Origin: Paenibacillus oryzisoli | Lineage (GTDB): Bacteria > Bacillota > Bacilli > Paenibacillales > NBRC-103111 | NCBI RefSeq assembly: GCF_001653565.1 | Contig: NZ_LYPB01000089.1 | Location: forward strand, 38,851-102,850 | Length of the DNA: 64,000 nucleotides | Reading direction: 5' to 3' | Shown: in pieces, positions 1-8,867 of the stretch | Numbering within the stretch: position 1 is the first letter of the stretch | How the letters are laid out: each line of letters begins with the position of its first letter | The notes under the pieces: model-generated | Seen by the model: only the letters and a program-made list of their open reading frames with translations | The model's database searches: none | What the model was told of the DNA's origin: nothing | Made by a program: the position numbers and the translations under genes

Positions 1-222
1 ACTCCAGTTATTTTGGCCATTTCCTCCTCCAAAATCAAAATAACTGGAGAACATGTAGCTAATTTTCCCTAATCCGCTCCGTTTGAGCAAAACAGAGAAA
101 ATTAACTACAGGAAATCCAGTTATTGCTCGTCATATTCTAAAATCAGCAAATATAACTGTATAAATTCCATCTGTCCATCTGTCCATCCATCTATCTAGC
201 TGTCTATTTATCTATCCGTTTT
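1..222. repeat. Dispersed intergenic repeat, copy A, with tetranucleotide tract
   Basis: Non-coding DNA built of short modules around CAGTTATTT, AACTGGA, ATGTAG and AAATATAACTGTATAAA. The same modules recur in the same order and spacing at about 11880-12060. Positions 169-222 continue as an irregular tract of CATC/TGTC/TATC tetranucleotides. No coding frame is seen. The similarity between the two copies is visible by eye; the nature of the element (MITE-like or a REP-type sequence) is unknown. Confidence 0.6.
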
Positions 223-234
223 TGCATGAATAGT

Positions 235-282
235 TAAAAAAAGGAGCCATCCTCACCCGTAGATTTCTCTACTTACGAGGAT
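235..282 (-). terminator. Rho-independent terminator after the PDZ protein gene
   Basis: Read on the minus strand, an ATCCTC...GAGGAT stem (249-254 with 277-282) encloses an inner GTAGA/TCTAC stem and is followed by a run of T (235-242). It lies just beyond the stop of the PDZ membrane protein and probably ends the ftsEX-ctp block. Confidence 0.6.
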
Positions 283-290
283 AACTCTTC

Positions 291-1574
291 TCACAATGAC
301 TTCGTCGTGTCATTCGGCAATAAGCCTGTTAACTTGCTTCGCAGATAACTAAATAGGTGCATGGGACGCTGCTCCAAGAAGTACAGCACATCTTGATCCG
401 GTGCCAACAGAATGCCTAGTTGATGATGATCTCCGGCGAAAATCCCACGCTTCAGAAAGCGAACCTCCCCTTGTTCATTCAGCACCTCTAATCGGCAGAA
501 AGCGGAGTTGAGCCCCATGGCCGCATGCAGATCCGTCTTTGTCTTTATTTTGTACCCATTGACCTTGTGAATGATCTCCCCAACGCTGATTCCTAGTTGC
601 TGAGCCGGGCTGTTCGGAACAACCGAGAGCACCATTAACCCCCGCTCCGAGTGGATGTAGAAAGGCGTCCGCTTCGCTTCCATCCACCGGTTGTAGAACA
701 GCAGCCCTTCGTGCAGGGCTATGCTAAGAATCGCAGCAAGCATCACCAGCGGCGTCCAGTAATGTGCGGCAACAGCTGCGCCTAGCAGCACGAGCCCATA
801 AGCGTAGAGCAGCTTCGCGCTATAACGCGCTTGCCTCTTCGGCAGCTTCGAAATCGTCAGCTCCGTGAAGCCGATCATCGCTGGGAATGCGAGCATCGTC
901 CAGCCTGCGCTTAAGTTCGAGGTGAACAACGTTTGCCACGGCAAGCCCAGTTCACTGCCCCCTGCCATTGGCACAAGAAGAAACAAAGGGACTGGCCAGA
1001 AGCCCTGTAACTGCTGGGCCCCAATCATTTGCCCGCGTTTCCCTTCTAGGAACAGCGGAGTCACCATTCGCGCGCCTTGGAAACCAACGAGCACGCCTTC
1101 CAACAGATGAAGCACGCCAACAATGACCAACAGCGATGGGATATCTGCACTTGCAATGGCAGCGAGAAGCGCATAGGACTCACGCAGACTGTCCGTATTA
1201 GGAAACCAAGAGAAGATAACCTGAACGATTCCTAGAATTCCTACTGCATAAGCTAAGCACAGGAATCGTATCCGGAATAACATCAGCACGACAGTGATGA
1301 TCCAAAGCACGAGCACGACGTCCATTTGGATATTGACTCCGACGAACAGGAGCAAAATAGACGCTCCCAACCCGCCTAACCAACCCCACAGCACCACGCG
1401 CCACGTTTCGTTCAGCAAGGAGTGAAGACGCGTGTGAAACAGCTTGCGTTCTAGTTGAATTTGCTTTCTGTAATGTAACACAATAAAAACAATACCTATA
1501 TAGTAGAAAGGATTCGTAAACAACTGCCCCACGGCCAGCAGCCCTCTGTCCAATAATTGAAACCACACATCCAT
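291..1574 (-). CDS. Polytopic membrane protein with C-terminal PDZ domain
   Basis: A 427-residue protein. Roughly the first 290 residues are strongly hydrophobic with many predicted membrane segments, and a PDZ domain follows at about 305-380 (Pro-Asn-Ser-Pro-Ala, then Gly-Glu-Ile-Ile and the Val-Asn-Gly loop). The ATG at 1574 has an AAGGAG site nine bases upstream. It lies downstream of the S41 protease gene, whose product also has a PDZ domain, in an arrangement that recurs in Paenibacillus-like genomes. By analogy with PDZ membrane proteins it may present or regulate a protease, but its substrate is unknown. The domain call is firm; the role is inference. Confidence 0.85.
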   Translation of the reverse strand: MDVWFQLLDRGLLAVGQLFTNPFYYIGIVFIVLHYRKQIQLERKLFHTRLHSLLNETWRVVLWGWLGGLGASILLLFVGVNIQMDVVLVLWIITVVLMLFRIRFLCLAYAVGILGIVQVIFSWFPNTDSLRESYALLAAIASADIPSLLVIVGVLHLLEGVLVGFQGARMVTPLFLEGKRGQMIGAQQLQGFWPVPLFLLVPMAGGSELGLPWQTLFTSNLSAGWTMLAFPAMIGFTELTISKLPKRQARYSAKLLYAYGLVLLGAAVAAHYWTPLVMLAAILSIALHEGLLFYNRWMEAKRTPFYIHSERGLMVLSVVPNSPAQQLGISVGEIIHKVNGYKIKTKTDLHAAMGLNSAFCRLEVLNEQGEVRFLKRGIFAGDHHQLGILLAPDQDVLYFLEQRPMHLFSYLRSKLTGLLPNDTTKSL

Positions 1575-1693
1575 ACGAATCTAGGCTCCTTGAAAAAGAA
1601 ATAGGAAGGCCGCCTAAGCAACCTTCCTACACTATTTCGACTGTTAAAGCCTATTTCCTGCCGCTTCGCACAATTTCCATTAACTAACGGTCA

Positions 1694-3157
1694 TTATTTC
1701 CCAAGCTGCTTCTGAATTTGGAAGACGGCAGCCTTTAATTGCGAGTCATTCTTCGGATCACGAATTTGCTCTAAGATCGCTTTTTCGATCTTGGTTGCTG
1801 TATTCGTATCTACTTCACCCGTAACCGGTAAATCATTCGTCCGCTGGAACGCTTTAACAGCCAAAGCTGTCTTCTCGCTGAAGTAGCCATCTGTCCGCTC
1901 CGGATTGAAGCCAATCCCTGCAAGCATCAACTGCAAATTCTTCACATCGTCGCTGTTGTTATCTTGTTTCAGCACATCTTTCTTCGTAAGAGGCGCTGCT
2001 TTGAAATACGCTGGTTGCTCAATCGGGATATCTGGCGTAATGCCTTTTTTGTGAATCCAGTTGCCATTTGGCGTTAGCCATTTGTAGACCGTCATCTTAA
2101 TGTTGCTGCCATCGCCCATTTCCTTCTCGAACGTCACTTGAACTGTTCCCTTACCGTAGGACGTTTCACCAACGATCTTACTGCCTACTGCTTCTTGGAA
2201 TGCACCTGCAAGGATCTCCGATGCGCTGGCGCTTCCTTTATTAATCAAAACCGTGACTGGATAATTCTTTCCTTTGCCCGTAGAAGGAGTTGGTTCACGT
2301 TTACCATCCCGATTCTCCACTTGGAGAATGGAAGCCCCGCTCTTCACGAAAGGATTCACGATATCCACGACAACATTCAGTAGACCACCTGGATCATTAC
2401 GAACATCGATGACAAGTCCCTTCATCCCTTTGGCTTCTAAGTTTTTCAACTCTTCCGCAAAACGAACAGCCGTGTTCGAGGAGAACTGACGAATCTCGAT
2501 TTTGCCTATCTGATCCTGCATCATTTCACCGTAGACGGTTTCAACATCAATATTGTCTCGAACCACGATGACTTGAACCGGATCACCCGTTCCTTGACGA
2601 AGTAAATCCAGCTTAGCTTGCGTGCCCTTCGGTCCGCGGATTTTCATGACAGCTTGATTCAAGGTAAGCCCGTCCAACTTGTCGCCATTCACAGATAGGA
2701 CAACATCCTTGGATTGAATGCCTGCTTTCTCGGCAGGTGAACCTTTAATCGGTGATACAATGACGAATTTACCATCCTCTAGCGATACCTCGGCCCCGAT
2801 GCCTTGGAAAGAGGACGTAATACTCTCATCGAATTGCTTCGCTTCCTTCTGATCCATATAAACGGAAAAAGGATCCTCCAATGATTCCAACATCCCATTA
2901 ATTGCTCCGTTAACCAATTGATCATGATCAGGCTGTTTCAAATATTTGCTTTCAATGAGTTGAAACGTTGTTGCGATCTTGTTTAAATCCTTGCTCGAAA
3001 GACCTGACGAAGCAGATACAGAGGTAGCCGAACCTCCTGTTGATTGCTCCTTCTGCCCCCAAGTAAAGGAAGGATCTACAATCGTTAATGTAACAATACT
3101 ACTTGCAAACATAGCTAACAAAACAAATACAATGACTGTACGACCTTTGAATTGCAA
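1694..3157 (-). CDS. Carboxy-terminal processing protease, S41 family (CtpA/CtpB type)
   Basis: A 487-residue secreted or membrane-anchored serine protease. Residues 8-28 form a signal anchor. A PDZ domain spans about 105-190 and the S41 catalytic domain about 195-385. The nucleophilic serine lies in GSASASEI near residue 310 and the general-base lysine in SYGKGTVQ about 25 residues later. A peptidoglycan-binding type 1 domain follows at about 400-460. The start is probably TTG at 3157, with AAGGCGGTGA upstream. In Bacillus, CtpB cleaves SpoIVFA during sporulation and CtpA is a related paralog; which of these this protein resembles in function cannot be told from sequence. It sits between the M23 peptidase and the PDZ protein genes. 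Confidence 0.93.
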   Translation of the reverse strand: MQFKGRTVIVFVLLAMFASSIVTLTIVDPSFTWGQKEQSTGGSATSVSASSGLSSKDLNKIATTFQLIESKYLKQPDHDQLVNGAINGMLESLEDPFSVYMDQKEAKQFDESITSSFQGIGAEVSLEDGKFVIVSPIKGSPAEKAGIQSKDVVLSVNGDKLDGLTLNQAVMKIRGPKGTQAKLDLLRQGTGDPVQVIVVRDNIDVETVYGEMMQDQIGKIEIRQFSSNTAVRFAEELKNLEAKGMKGLVIDVRNDPGGLLNVVVDIVNPFVKSGASILQVENRDGKREPTPSTGKGKNYPVTVLINKGSASASEILAGAFQEAVGSKIVGETSYGKGTVQVTFEKEMGDGSNIKMTVYKWLTPNGNWIHKKGITPDIPIEQPAYFKAAPLTKKDVLKQDNNSDDVKNLQLMLAGIGFNPERTDGYFSEKTALAVKAFQRTNDLPVTGEVDTNTATKIEKAILEQIRDPKNDSQLKAAVFQIQKQLGK

Positions 3158-3366
3158 AACCGATTCACCGCCTTTTTCCTAAAACCGAATTTGAGTTGGC
3201 CTATTTATAGTATATGACAAGCCCTACCCATTTTATGAAAAAACCTCTAAACGCAGGTATTCTAGAATCACTGACCGCGTCCAGCATACAGCTTTATCAC
3301 CAATAAGAAAGCCCGCTTCCGGAACTAACCGAAAACTTAAGCTTCCTTAGTGGTAACAGGCTTGTC

Positions 3367-4560
3367 CTATCGAAGATACGGTTTAGGATCAACAGGCACT
3401 TCGTTTTTCCTTACTTCAAAATGCAAGTGATTGCCCGTTGACTGTCCCGTAGAGCCGACACCCGCTATTTTTTGGCCGCGCTTCACGACGTCCCCAACTT
3501 TCACATAAATACCGTCATTCATAATGTGTCCATACAATGTCCAAAGGCCATTCCCATGGTCGACGATAACACAATTCCCGTACCCGTTCATCCACGAAGC
3601 ATAAATAACTGATCCATTCTCCGCAGCTAGGATTGGCGTACCCTTTGCCGTACCTAAATCGATACCCTTATGGTTCTCTGCCCGCCCAGTTACGGGGTTA
3701 ATCCGCGCTATGAAATCAGAGGTCATTGGTGCCTGTACAGTCAAAGGGTAGCCAAGCTTACCGCCTGAATAAGTAAATGGTGATTTCGCATTCTGTGCAG
3801 CCCGTTTCTTCGCTTGCAAATCGGCCTCTTGCTTCGCCAGCTGCGTAATCATTTTATCGCTTTCTTCCGATATTTCCTCGAGCTCTCGCTCCTGCTTGGA
3901 AAGAGAAGCGATCTTCACTTCTTTCGCTTTTTCCTTCGCTTGCAAATCGTCACGCAGTGCATCCGCTTCCGCATAAAGACCCTTCACGTTCTCCAGCTGC
4001 TTCTCCGTATCTGCCTTCTTCTGCGTGACAGTCTCTTTATCTTTCATATTCGACTCTAGTATTTCTTTGTCTTGGTTGACGATAGCTTTCAACGCTTCGA
4101 CCCGATTCAGGAAATCCGAGAAGCTTGTTGCGCTCAGCACCACATCCATATAAGAAACGAAACCGTTCATATACATCAAGCGAACGCGGGATTTCAGCAT
4201 ATTGTCGCGGCTTTCAACACGTGCCTCGGCTTCATCCAATTGTTTAGCGCTCGCTTCCAGAGCATCGGACACTTGATCAATTTGTTCATTGAGTTTCGTT
4301 AGTTTCTTGCTCGCCTCATTCACCTGGGTGACTAGCGCATTCATATCCTTCGTTGTCTGATCTTTCTCAGACTGAACTTTTGTGATTTGGTTTTGGGCGC
4401 TGTTGGACTTCTGCTGCGCCTCCGCCTTCTGCTTCTTAAGCTGCGTCAACTGCTGATCGATCTTGTCCGTTGCCGAAGCAGCATAACTGGCTGCATGAGG
4501 TATAGTCAGCGATATCGCCATACCTAATGTTAAAACGACAGGTAGAATCTTCTTCTTCAA
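3367..4560 (-). CDS. EnvC-like murein hydrolase (coiled coil plus M23/LytM domain)
   Basis: A 397-residue exported protein with a signal peptide (about 1-28), a long Lys/Glu/Gln-rich coiled coil (about 30-260) and a C-terminal LytM/M23 domain (about 285-395). The zinc motifs look intact: NHKGIDL supplies His and Asp near 300, and HLHFE supplies the HxH pair near 380. It could therefore be an active endopeptidase, unlike E. coli EnvC, whose LytM domain is degenerate. The TTG start at 4560 has GGGGAGG eight bases upstream. The gene is immediately downstream of ftsEX, the known partner that controls such hydrolases through its coiled coil, so FtsX-dependent activation at the septum or spore wall is likely. 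Confidence 0.9.
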   Translation of the reverse strand: MKKKILPVVLTLGMAISLTIPHAASYAASATDKIDQQLTQLKKQKAEAQQKSNSAQNQITKVQSEKDQTTKDMNALVTQVNEASKKLTKLNEQIDQVSDALEASAKQLDEAEARVESRDNMLKSRVRLMYMNGFVSYMDVVLSATSFSDFLNRVEALKAIVNQDKEILESNMKDKETVTQKKADTEKQLENVKGLYAEADALRDDLQAKEKAKEVKIASLSKQERELEEISEESDKMITQLAKQEADLQAKKRAAQNAKSPFTYSGGKLGYPLTVQAPMTSDFIARINPVTGRAENHKGIDLGTAKGTPILAAENGSVIYASWMNGYGNCVIVDHGNGLWTLYGHIMNDGIYVKVGDVVKRGQKIAGVGSTGQSTGNHLHFEVRKNEVPVDPKPYLR

Positions 4561-4723
4561 GCACGTAGCCTCCCCATTTTTAAGCGATTGATGCCCCTTG
4601 TATGGTTTGAATCTCTTACGTTCTGTCTCTAGGAATCTATGAATCTATGAAAATGAGAAAACCGAAAGAAAAGATGAAAAAGGAGACAGAGGAATACTCT
4701 GCCCAGTTTCATTCAAGGTTTCC

Positions 4724-5641
4724 TTACACGCGGAGGAACTTGCGGACGGAAATGAGGGAACCCCATACGCCGATTACAATGCCTAAGCCAATAAGAAGCA
4801 CAGTCAGCGTTGGTGCAATATCTTCAAATGGTGTTAACTGAATCATCAATAAGTTCAAATTCAAGGAGCTCAGGTTAAGCAACTTCCAATAACCAGCAAG
4901 AATAACGGCAGTTGGGAGAGCCGAACCAATTAGTCCAAGCAATGCACCTTCAATAAAAAACGGCCAACGAATAAAAGAGTTCGTCGCACCCACGAGCTTC
5001 ATAATTGAAATCTCACGTTTTCTGGCCAAAATCGTAACTTTGATCGTATTTGCAATCAAGAATACCGCTGTAAAGGAAAGCAATACAACGATCCCCATGC
5101 CAATCCAACGCGCAATCTTCGTTACTTTAAATAGCGCCTCCACGGTTCCTTTACCGTAGTTTACTTTATAAATAGGCTTCGGATCCTTGCCAACGTTAAG
5201 CGCTGAGATCCCATCGGCTACAACGGCCACATTCCGCGGATCATCCACTTCAATCGTAAAGGCGTCGTTCAGTGGATTGTTATCCCCCTCGAAGCCGTCT
5301 AAGAGGGCTTTCCCGCTATCCCCTAACTTTTCGCGCAAGTAGACAAGTCCCTCTTCCTTCGAAACGAATTTAATCGTTTTCACTTCAGGAATGGCCTTGA
5401 TTTGCGTTTCGAGCGCCGTGATTTGATCCTGAGCGGTGTTTACCTCCAGGTACACGTTAATCTCAACTTGCTGCTCAATTTGGGTAGCAACATCATTTAC
5501 ATTCAGGGTGATAAGTACGAAAATACCAAGAATAAATAGAGAAATCGCGATGGAGCTAATCGATGCGAACGTCATCCAACCATTTCGCACGACATTTTTC
5601 GTACCTTCTCGCAGATGTCGAGAAGCTGTACTAATCTTCAT
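4724..5641 (-). CDS. ftsX: Cell division ABC transporter permease FtsX
   Basis: A 305-residue membrane protein with the FtsX layout: one N-terminal membrane segment (about 22-45), an extracellular domain (about 50-165) and three further membrane segments in the C-terminal half, including the ALFKVTKIARWIGMG and KLVGATNSFIRWPF regions. FtsX couples ATP hydrolysis by FtsE to activation of extracellular peptidoglycan hydrolases. The ATG at 5641 was preferred because GGGGGG lies nine bases upstream; longer in-frame starts lack this. The start overlaps the end of ftsE by 11 bases, implying translational coupling. Confidence 0.95.
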   Translation of the reverse strand: MKISTASRHLREGTKNVVRNGWMTFASISSIAISLFILGIFVLITLNVNDVATQIEQQVEINVYLEVNTAQDQITALETQIKAIPEVKTIKFVSKEEGLVYLREKLGDSGKALLDGFEGDNNPLNDAFTIEVDDPRNVAVVADGISALNVGKDPKPIYKVNYGKGTVEALFKVTKIARWIGMGIVVLLSFTAVFLIANTIKVTILARKREISIMKLVGATNSFIRWPFFIEGALLGLIGSALPTAVILAGYWKLLNLSSLNLNLLMIQLTPFEDIAPTLTVLLIGLGIVIGVWGSLISVRKFLRV

Positions 5642-6317
5642 AGCCATATTCCCCCCGGATTTGATCGCGAGCAATAAGGCCATTCTCAATCGCAATCACG
5701 CGCTTACGCATCGTATTTACGATTTCTTTGTTGTGTGTAGCCATCACAATGGTGGTCCCGCGGAAATTAATTTCCTCCATCAACTTCATAATGCCCCACG
5801 ATGTTTCAGGGTCCAAATTTCCTGTCGGTTCATCCGCGATAATGACGGAAGGGCTGTTTATTATTGCCCGGGCAATAGCAACACGCTGCTGTTCGCCCCC
5901 GGATAACTGCGATGGGAGAGAATTCGCCTTGTCTTTCAACTTCACGAGCTCAAGAACTTCCATGGTGCGTTTCTTGATTTGCTTCTTGGGCGCCTCAATA
6001 ACTTCCATGGCAAAAGCTATATTTTCAAAAATCGATAATTTCGGAAGTAAGCGATAATCTTGGAAAATGACGCCGATATTTCGACGCACATAAGGAATTT
6101 TGCGTTGTTTTAGCTTCTCTAAGTTAAACCCATTAACGAAAATTTGACCTTTCGTCGGTCTTTCTTCTCTATACATCAACTTCATGAAAGTAGATTTACC
6201 TGCGCCTGAAGGTCCAACCACATAGACGAACTCATTGCGGTCCACTTTTACATTAATACCTCTTAATGCATGGGTCCCGTTGGCGTATGTTTTCCATACG
6301 TCCTGCATTTCGATCAC
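5631..6317 (-). CDS. ftsE: Cell division ATP-binding protein FtsE
   Basis: A 228-residue ABC ATPase. The Walker A motif GPSGAGKST is near residue 40, the signature LSGGEQQRVAIARA near 140, Walker B VIIADEPTGNLD near 160 and the H-loop ATHNKE near 195. Length is typical of FtsE. The start is GTG at 6317, with AGGATG a few bases upstream. It is the first gene of the ftsEX-envC-ctp-PDZ block. FtsE energises FtsX to control septal or cell-wall hydrolases; in Bacillus subtilis this system also affects entry into sporulation. Confidence 0.96.
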   Translation of the reverse strand: MIEMQDVWKTYANGTHALRGINVKVDRNEFVYVVGPSGAGKSTFMKLMYREERPTKGQIFVNGFNLEKLKQRKIPYVRRNIGVIFQDYRLLPKLSIFENIAFAMEVIEAPKKQIKKRTMEVLELVKLKDKANSLPSQLSGGEQQRVAIARAIINSPSVIIADEPTGNLDPETSWGIMKLMEEINFRGTTIVMATHNKEIVNTMRKRVIAIENGLIARDQIRGEYGYED

Positions 6318-6414
6318 AATATCACATCCTAATTATATAGATAGCCTATATCAATTCGACACAAAAGGTGAAAATCCTTCTAAAACCACTTTGAAATTCG
6401 TAGGGAATACCGTC

Positions 6415-6420
6415 ATTATA
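6415..6420 (-). promoter_or_regulatory. Probable extended -10 promoter for ftsEX
   Basis: On the minus strand the sequence reads TGGTATAAT, an extended -10 element about 95 bases upstream of the ftsE start. No good -35 hexamer is visible at 17 bases, as is common for extended -10 promoters. The 217-base gap between ftsE and the divergent VanW gene must hold both promoters. Confidence 0.4.
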
Positions 6421-6534
6421 CCATGCATTGTACAACTTTTAGCCGAATCAGGATTCTGTACTAAATTGGCATTGCCATCGATACATATAAAGAGACAGGC
6501 CGTATCACATTCGTATGTAAAGGAGTGGCTCTTC

Positions 6535-7968
6535 ATGACACGCTCATTCAGAAACCCCATTCTCTATTTCTCGGTCGCGCTTGGTGTGTTCGTGACGTGC
6601 GGCACCGCACTTTACCTATACGGATCTCAATCTACTTTTTCTAAAAATGTTACAATTGCAGGTTGGCGTGTGGGTGGAATGTCTTATGCGGCATTTCAGT
6701 CTGAGTCTGAGCAGCGATTGAAGCGACTAGCCGCTTTCCCTGTCCTTTTGCATACATCCTATCCAGAAATTACGGCCAAAGAATTGCCCCTAGGACAACT
6801 AGGCATAAGTTATGACAAGGGTCCCCTGACCCAATCCCTCCAACAACTAACTAACGGATCTCCCTTCGCACGTGCCAAAGCCCGCTGGACCCTGCGAAAT
6901 GCGAATATCCCAATGAATGTCTCGGTGGATCCCACTCAGCTAACGACTACTATAAAGAACACATGGAAAGAGTTATACACGAAACAGCCCATTGCCGCCA
7001 AACGCATTCTCCAATCTCAAGATCAGGTTGCATACGAACCCGAGCAAAATGTACTGCGCATTGATACCGTGCACTTGCAGGAGCAGCTACAAAGCATCGC
7101 CCCTAGCATGGGTACCCTTACGCATACTGCACCACTAGGACTCTCATTACCCGTTTACGAGTTGAGTCCCTCTGTCACAATGGCAACCTTAAAAGGGCAA
7201 GGTATTGATGGCAAAATTTCCGAATTCACAACATCGTTTCCCCCATCGGGCGAAGGAAGGGTTCACAATATACGAGCAACCGCTACGTCCATTCAGGATT
7301 ATTTGATGGCACCAGGCGACACCTTTGATTACAGTAAAATTATTGCGCAGACGGAAGCTAAATTCGGCTACAAGGAAGCCCCTGTTATTCTCAATGGCAG
7401 TCTTGTCCCAGGAATCGGCGGAGGTATATGTCAGGTGTCCACAACGCTCTATAATGCCGTCTTACGCAGCGGCCTTGAAATCGTTGAACGACGCAATCAT
7501 TCTCTCCCAGTCAGCTATGCCCCTCTAGGACAGGATGCCACATTCGCAAGTGGCTATATTAATTTCAAATTTCGCAACAATACGACTAGTTACGTCTGGA
7601 TTCGTACGATAACGACAGACTCCAAGGTTACTGTCAAACTTTTTGGACATCAAACACCAACCGTCACGTACGACGTCGATTCCAACATCGTAGAAACAAT
7701 TCAACCTCCTATCAAGTATGTGAACAATCCGAGCTTGCGACCAGGATTAGAACGTCCCATCTCCATAGGAAAGGTCGGTTACAAGGTTGAGACCTATCGA
7801 ACCAAACGAGAAAATGGCACAATCGTGAGCAGAGAGTTAATCTCGAAGGATCAGTATTCACCTGTGCCAACCGTTATCGCGGCCAACCGTAAAGATTCCC
7901 AAACAGAGAACACCACGCCCAATAAGCCTATGGTGGAAGATGGCGTCAGTACGCTTGCTGTCCAATGA
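6535..7968 (+). CDS. VanW family protein with G5 domain
   Basis: A 477-residue exported protein. An N-terminal membrane segment (about residues 8-26) is followed by a YoaR/peptidoglycan-binding-4-type region (about 35-230), the VanW domain (about 250-390, with the conserved GGGICQVSTTLYNAV and RRNHS stretches) and a G5-like domain near the C terminus (about 405-455). The ATG at 6535 is preceded by AAAGGAG; the open frame extends further upstream but without a ribosome site. VanW proteins are named after a gene of VanB-type vancomycin resistance clusters, but most, including this one, are chromosomal with no vanHAX nearby. A cell-envelope role is likely; the biochemical function is unknown. 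Confidence 0.9.
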   Translation: MTRSFRNPILYFSVALGVFVTCGTALYLYGSQSTFSKNVTIAGWRVGGMSYAAFQSESEQRLKRLAAFPVLLHTSYPEITAKELPLGQLGISYDKGPLTQSLQQLTNGSPFARAKARWTLRNANIPMNVSVDPTQLTTTIKNTWKELYTKQPIAAKRILQSQDQVAYEPEQNVLRIDTVHLQEQLQSIAPSMGTLTHTAPLGLSLPVYELSPSVTMATLKGQGIDGKISEFTTSFPPSGEGRVHNIRATATSIQDYLMAPGDTFDYSKIIAQTEAKFGYKEAPVILNGSLVPGIGGGICQVSTTLYNAVLRSGLEIVERRNHSLPVSYAPLGQDATFASGYINFKFRNNTTSYVWIRTITTDSKVTVKLFGHQTPTVTYDVDSNIVETIQPPIKYVNNPSLRPGLERPISIGKVGYKVETYRTKRENGTIVSRELISKDQYSPVPTVIAANRKDSQTENTTPNKPMVEDGVSTLAVQ

Positions 7969-7995
7969 TACACAAAAATTGTGATGAAATCATGA

Positions 7996-8036
7996 AGGTC
8001 ATGTGACTGTAGTTACTACGTCATTATGACTTTTTT
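7996..8036 (+). terminator. Terminator after the VanW gene
   Basis: A long imperfect hairpin, GGTCATGTGAC...GTAG with CTAC...GTCATTATGAC, is followed by TTTTTTCTTTT. It lies 28 bases past the VanW stop and just before the promoter region of the DUF1700 gene. Confidence 0.6.
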
Positions 8037-8081
8037 CTTTTATGATAAGACTATAGAAAGCGTATTGAAGGAGGCATAACG

Positions 8082-8864
8082 ATGAGTAAAGTCGATTATT
8101 TCAAAGAATTAAACTATCGTCTGCGCGGACTTCCTGAGAAGGAGCGCCAAAATATATTAAAAGTGTACGAAGAACTATTCCAAAAAGCCGTTGAAAATGG
8201 CAAACATGAAGATGACGTTTCACAGTCTCTCGGATACCCGCGGGTACCGAACTGGGATGCACAGAAAGAAACACCACCTGTTCAAGAGGAAGTTACTAAG
8301 CGTCCTATCGATGCTTTTGATTCTGAGGTGACACCAGCTGAGGATCTTCCTTATTCGAATGATTCTGAGGAGCCAGCTATCTCTTATGCAAAGCAGTCCG
8401 ATCCGGCCATAGGACCGAAAATTCCCGTACAAGCCCCAGAGACCTGGGCACCGCCTGCTTATACACAGCCGCCTCAACCGAATTACCCGCCTGTGTATCA
8501 CGCACCTTACCCACCTGCCTATCCGACTACAAAGCCCGAAAGTGGGATTAAGGCGATCATTATTTCAATTATGCTCGGTTTCTTTAATCTGGTATTCGTT
8601 GTAGGCCCATGGGTTGGCGTCTGCTCAGCATTGATTGCGTTGTTCGCTTCCGGATTTGCTCTTCTGATCGCTCCTATTATTGGTGTGCTTACTAGCTTAG
8701 CCGGAACCTCTGGGAGTGACTTCCAATTCATCTCCTTCACACTTCTTGCCTGCTTTGGCTTAGGCATCATCATCACGACGCTTAGCTCTTGGCTGCTTAA
8801 ACAGTTTTTCAAGCTTAGCTGGAAGTACATCCAATTTAATGCCAAATTGATCAAGGGGGCTTAA
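8082..8864 (+). CDS. DUF1700 (HAAS-type) membrane protein
   Basis: A 260-residue protein. The N-terminal 60 residues match the DUF1700/HAAS helical signalling module (KVDYFKELNYRLRGLP, then a helical Glu/Lys-rich stretch and SLGYPR). A Pro/Tyr-rich linker (about 90-150) leads to a C-terminal region with two or three membrane segments (about 160-245). An AAGGAGG site precedes the ATG at 8082. DUF1700 genes usually pair with a PadR-type regulator and a DUF4097 gene. Here the DUF4097 gene follows directly but no PadR gene is adjacent. The family is thought to act in envelope stress sensing; the exact role is unknown. Confidence 0.85.
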   Translation: MSKVDYFKELNYRLRGLPEKERQNILKVYEELFQKAVENGKHEDDVSQSLGYPRVPNWDAQKETPPVQEEVTKRPIDAFDSEVTPAEDLPYSNDSEEPAISYAKQSDPAIGPKIPVQAPETWAPPAYTQPPQPNYPPVYHAPYPPAYPTTKPESGIKAIIISIMLGFFNLVFVVGPWVGVCSALIALFASGFALLIAPIIGVLTSLAGTSGSDFQFISFTLLACFGLGIIITTLSSWLLKQFFKLSWKYIQFNAKLIKGA

Positions 8865-8867
8865 GCC

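Noticed and set aside
5436..5906. 156-codon open frame antisense to ftsX/ftsE
   Set aside because: Overlaps two confident genes on the other strand and has no motif.
6535..7968. Vancomycin resistance locus
   Set aside because: VanW alone, with no vanRS, vanHAX or vanY nearby, does not imply resistance.
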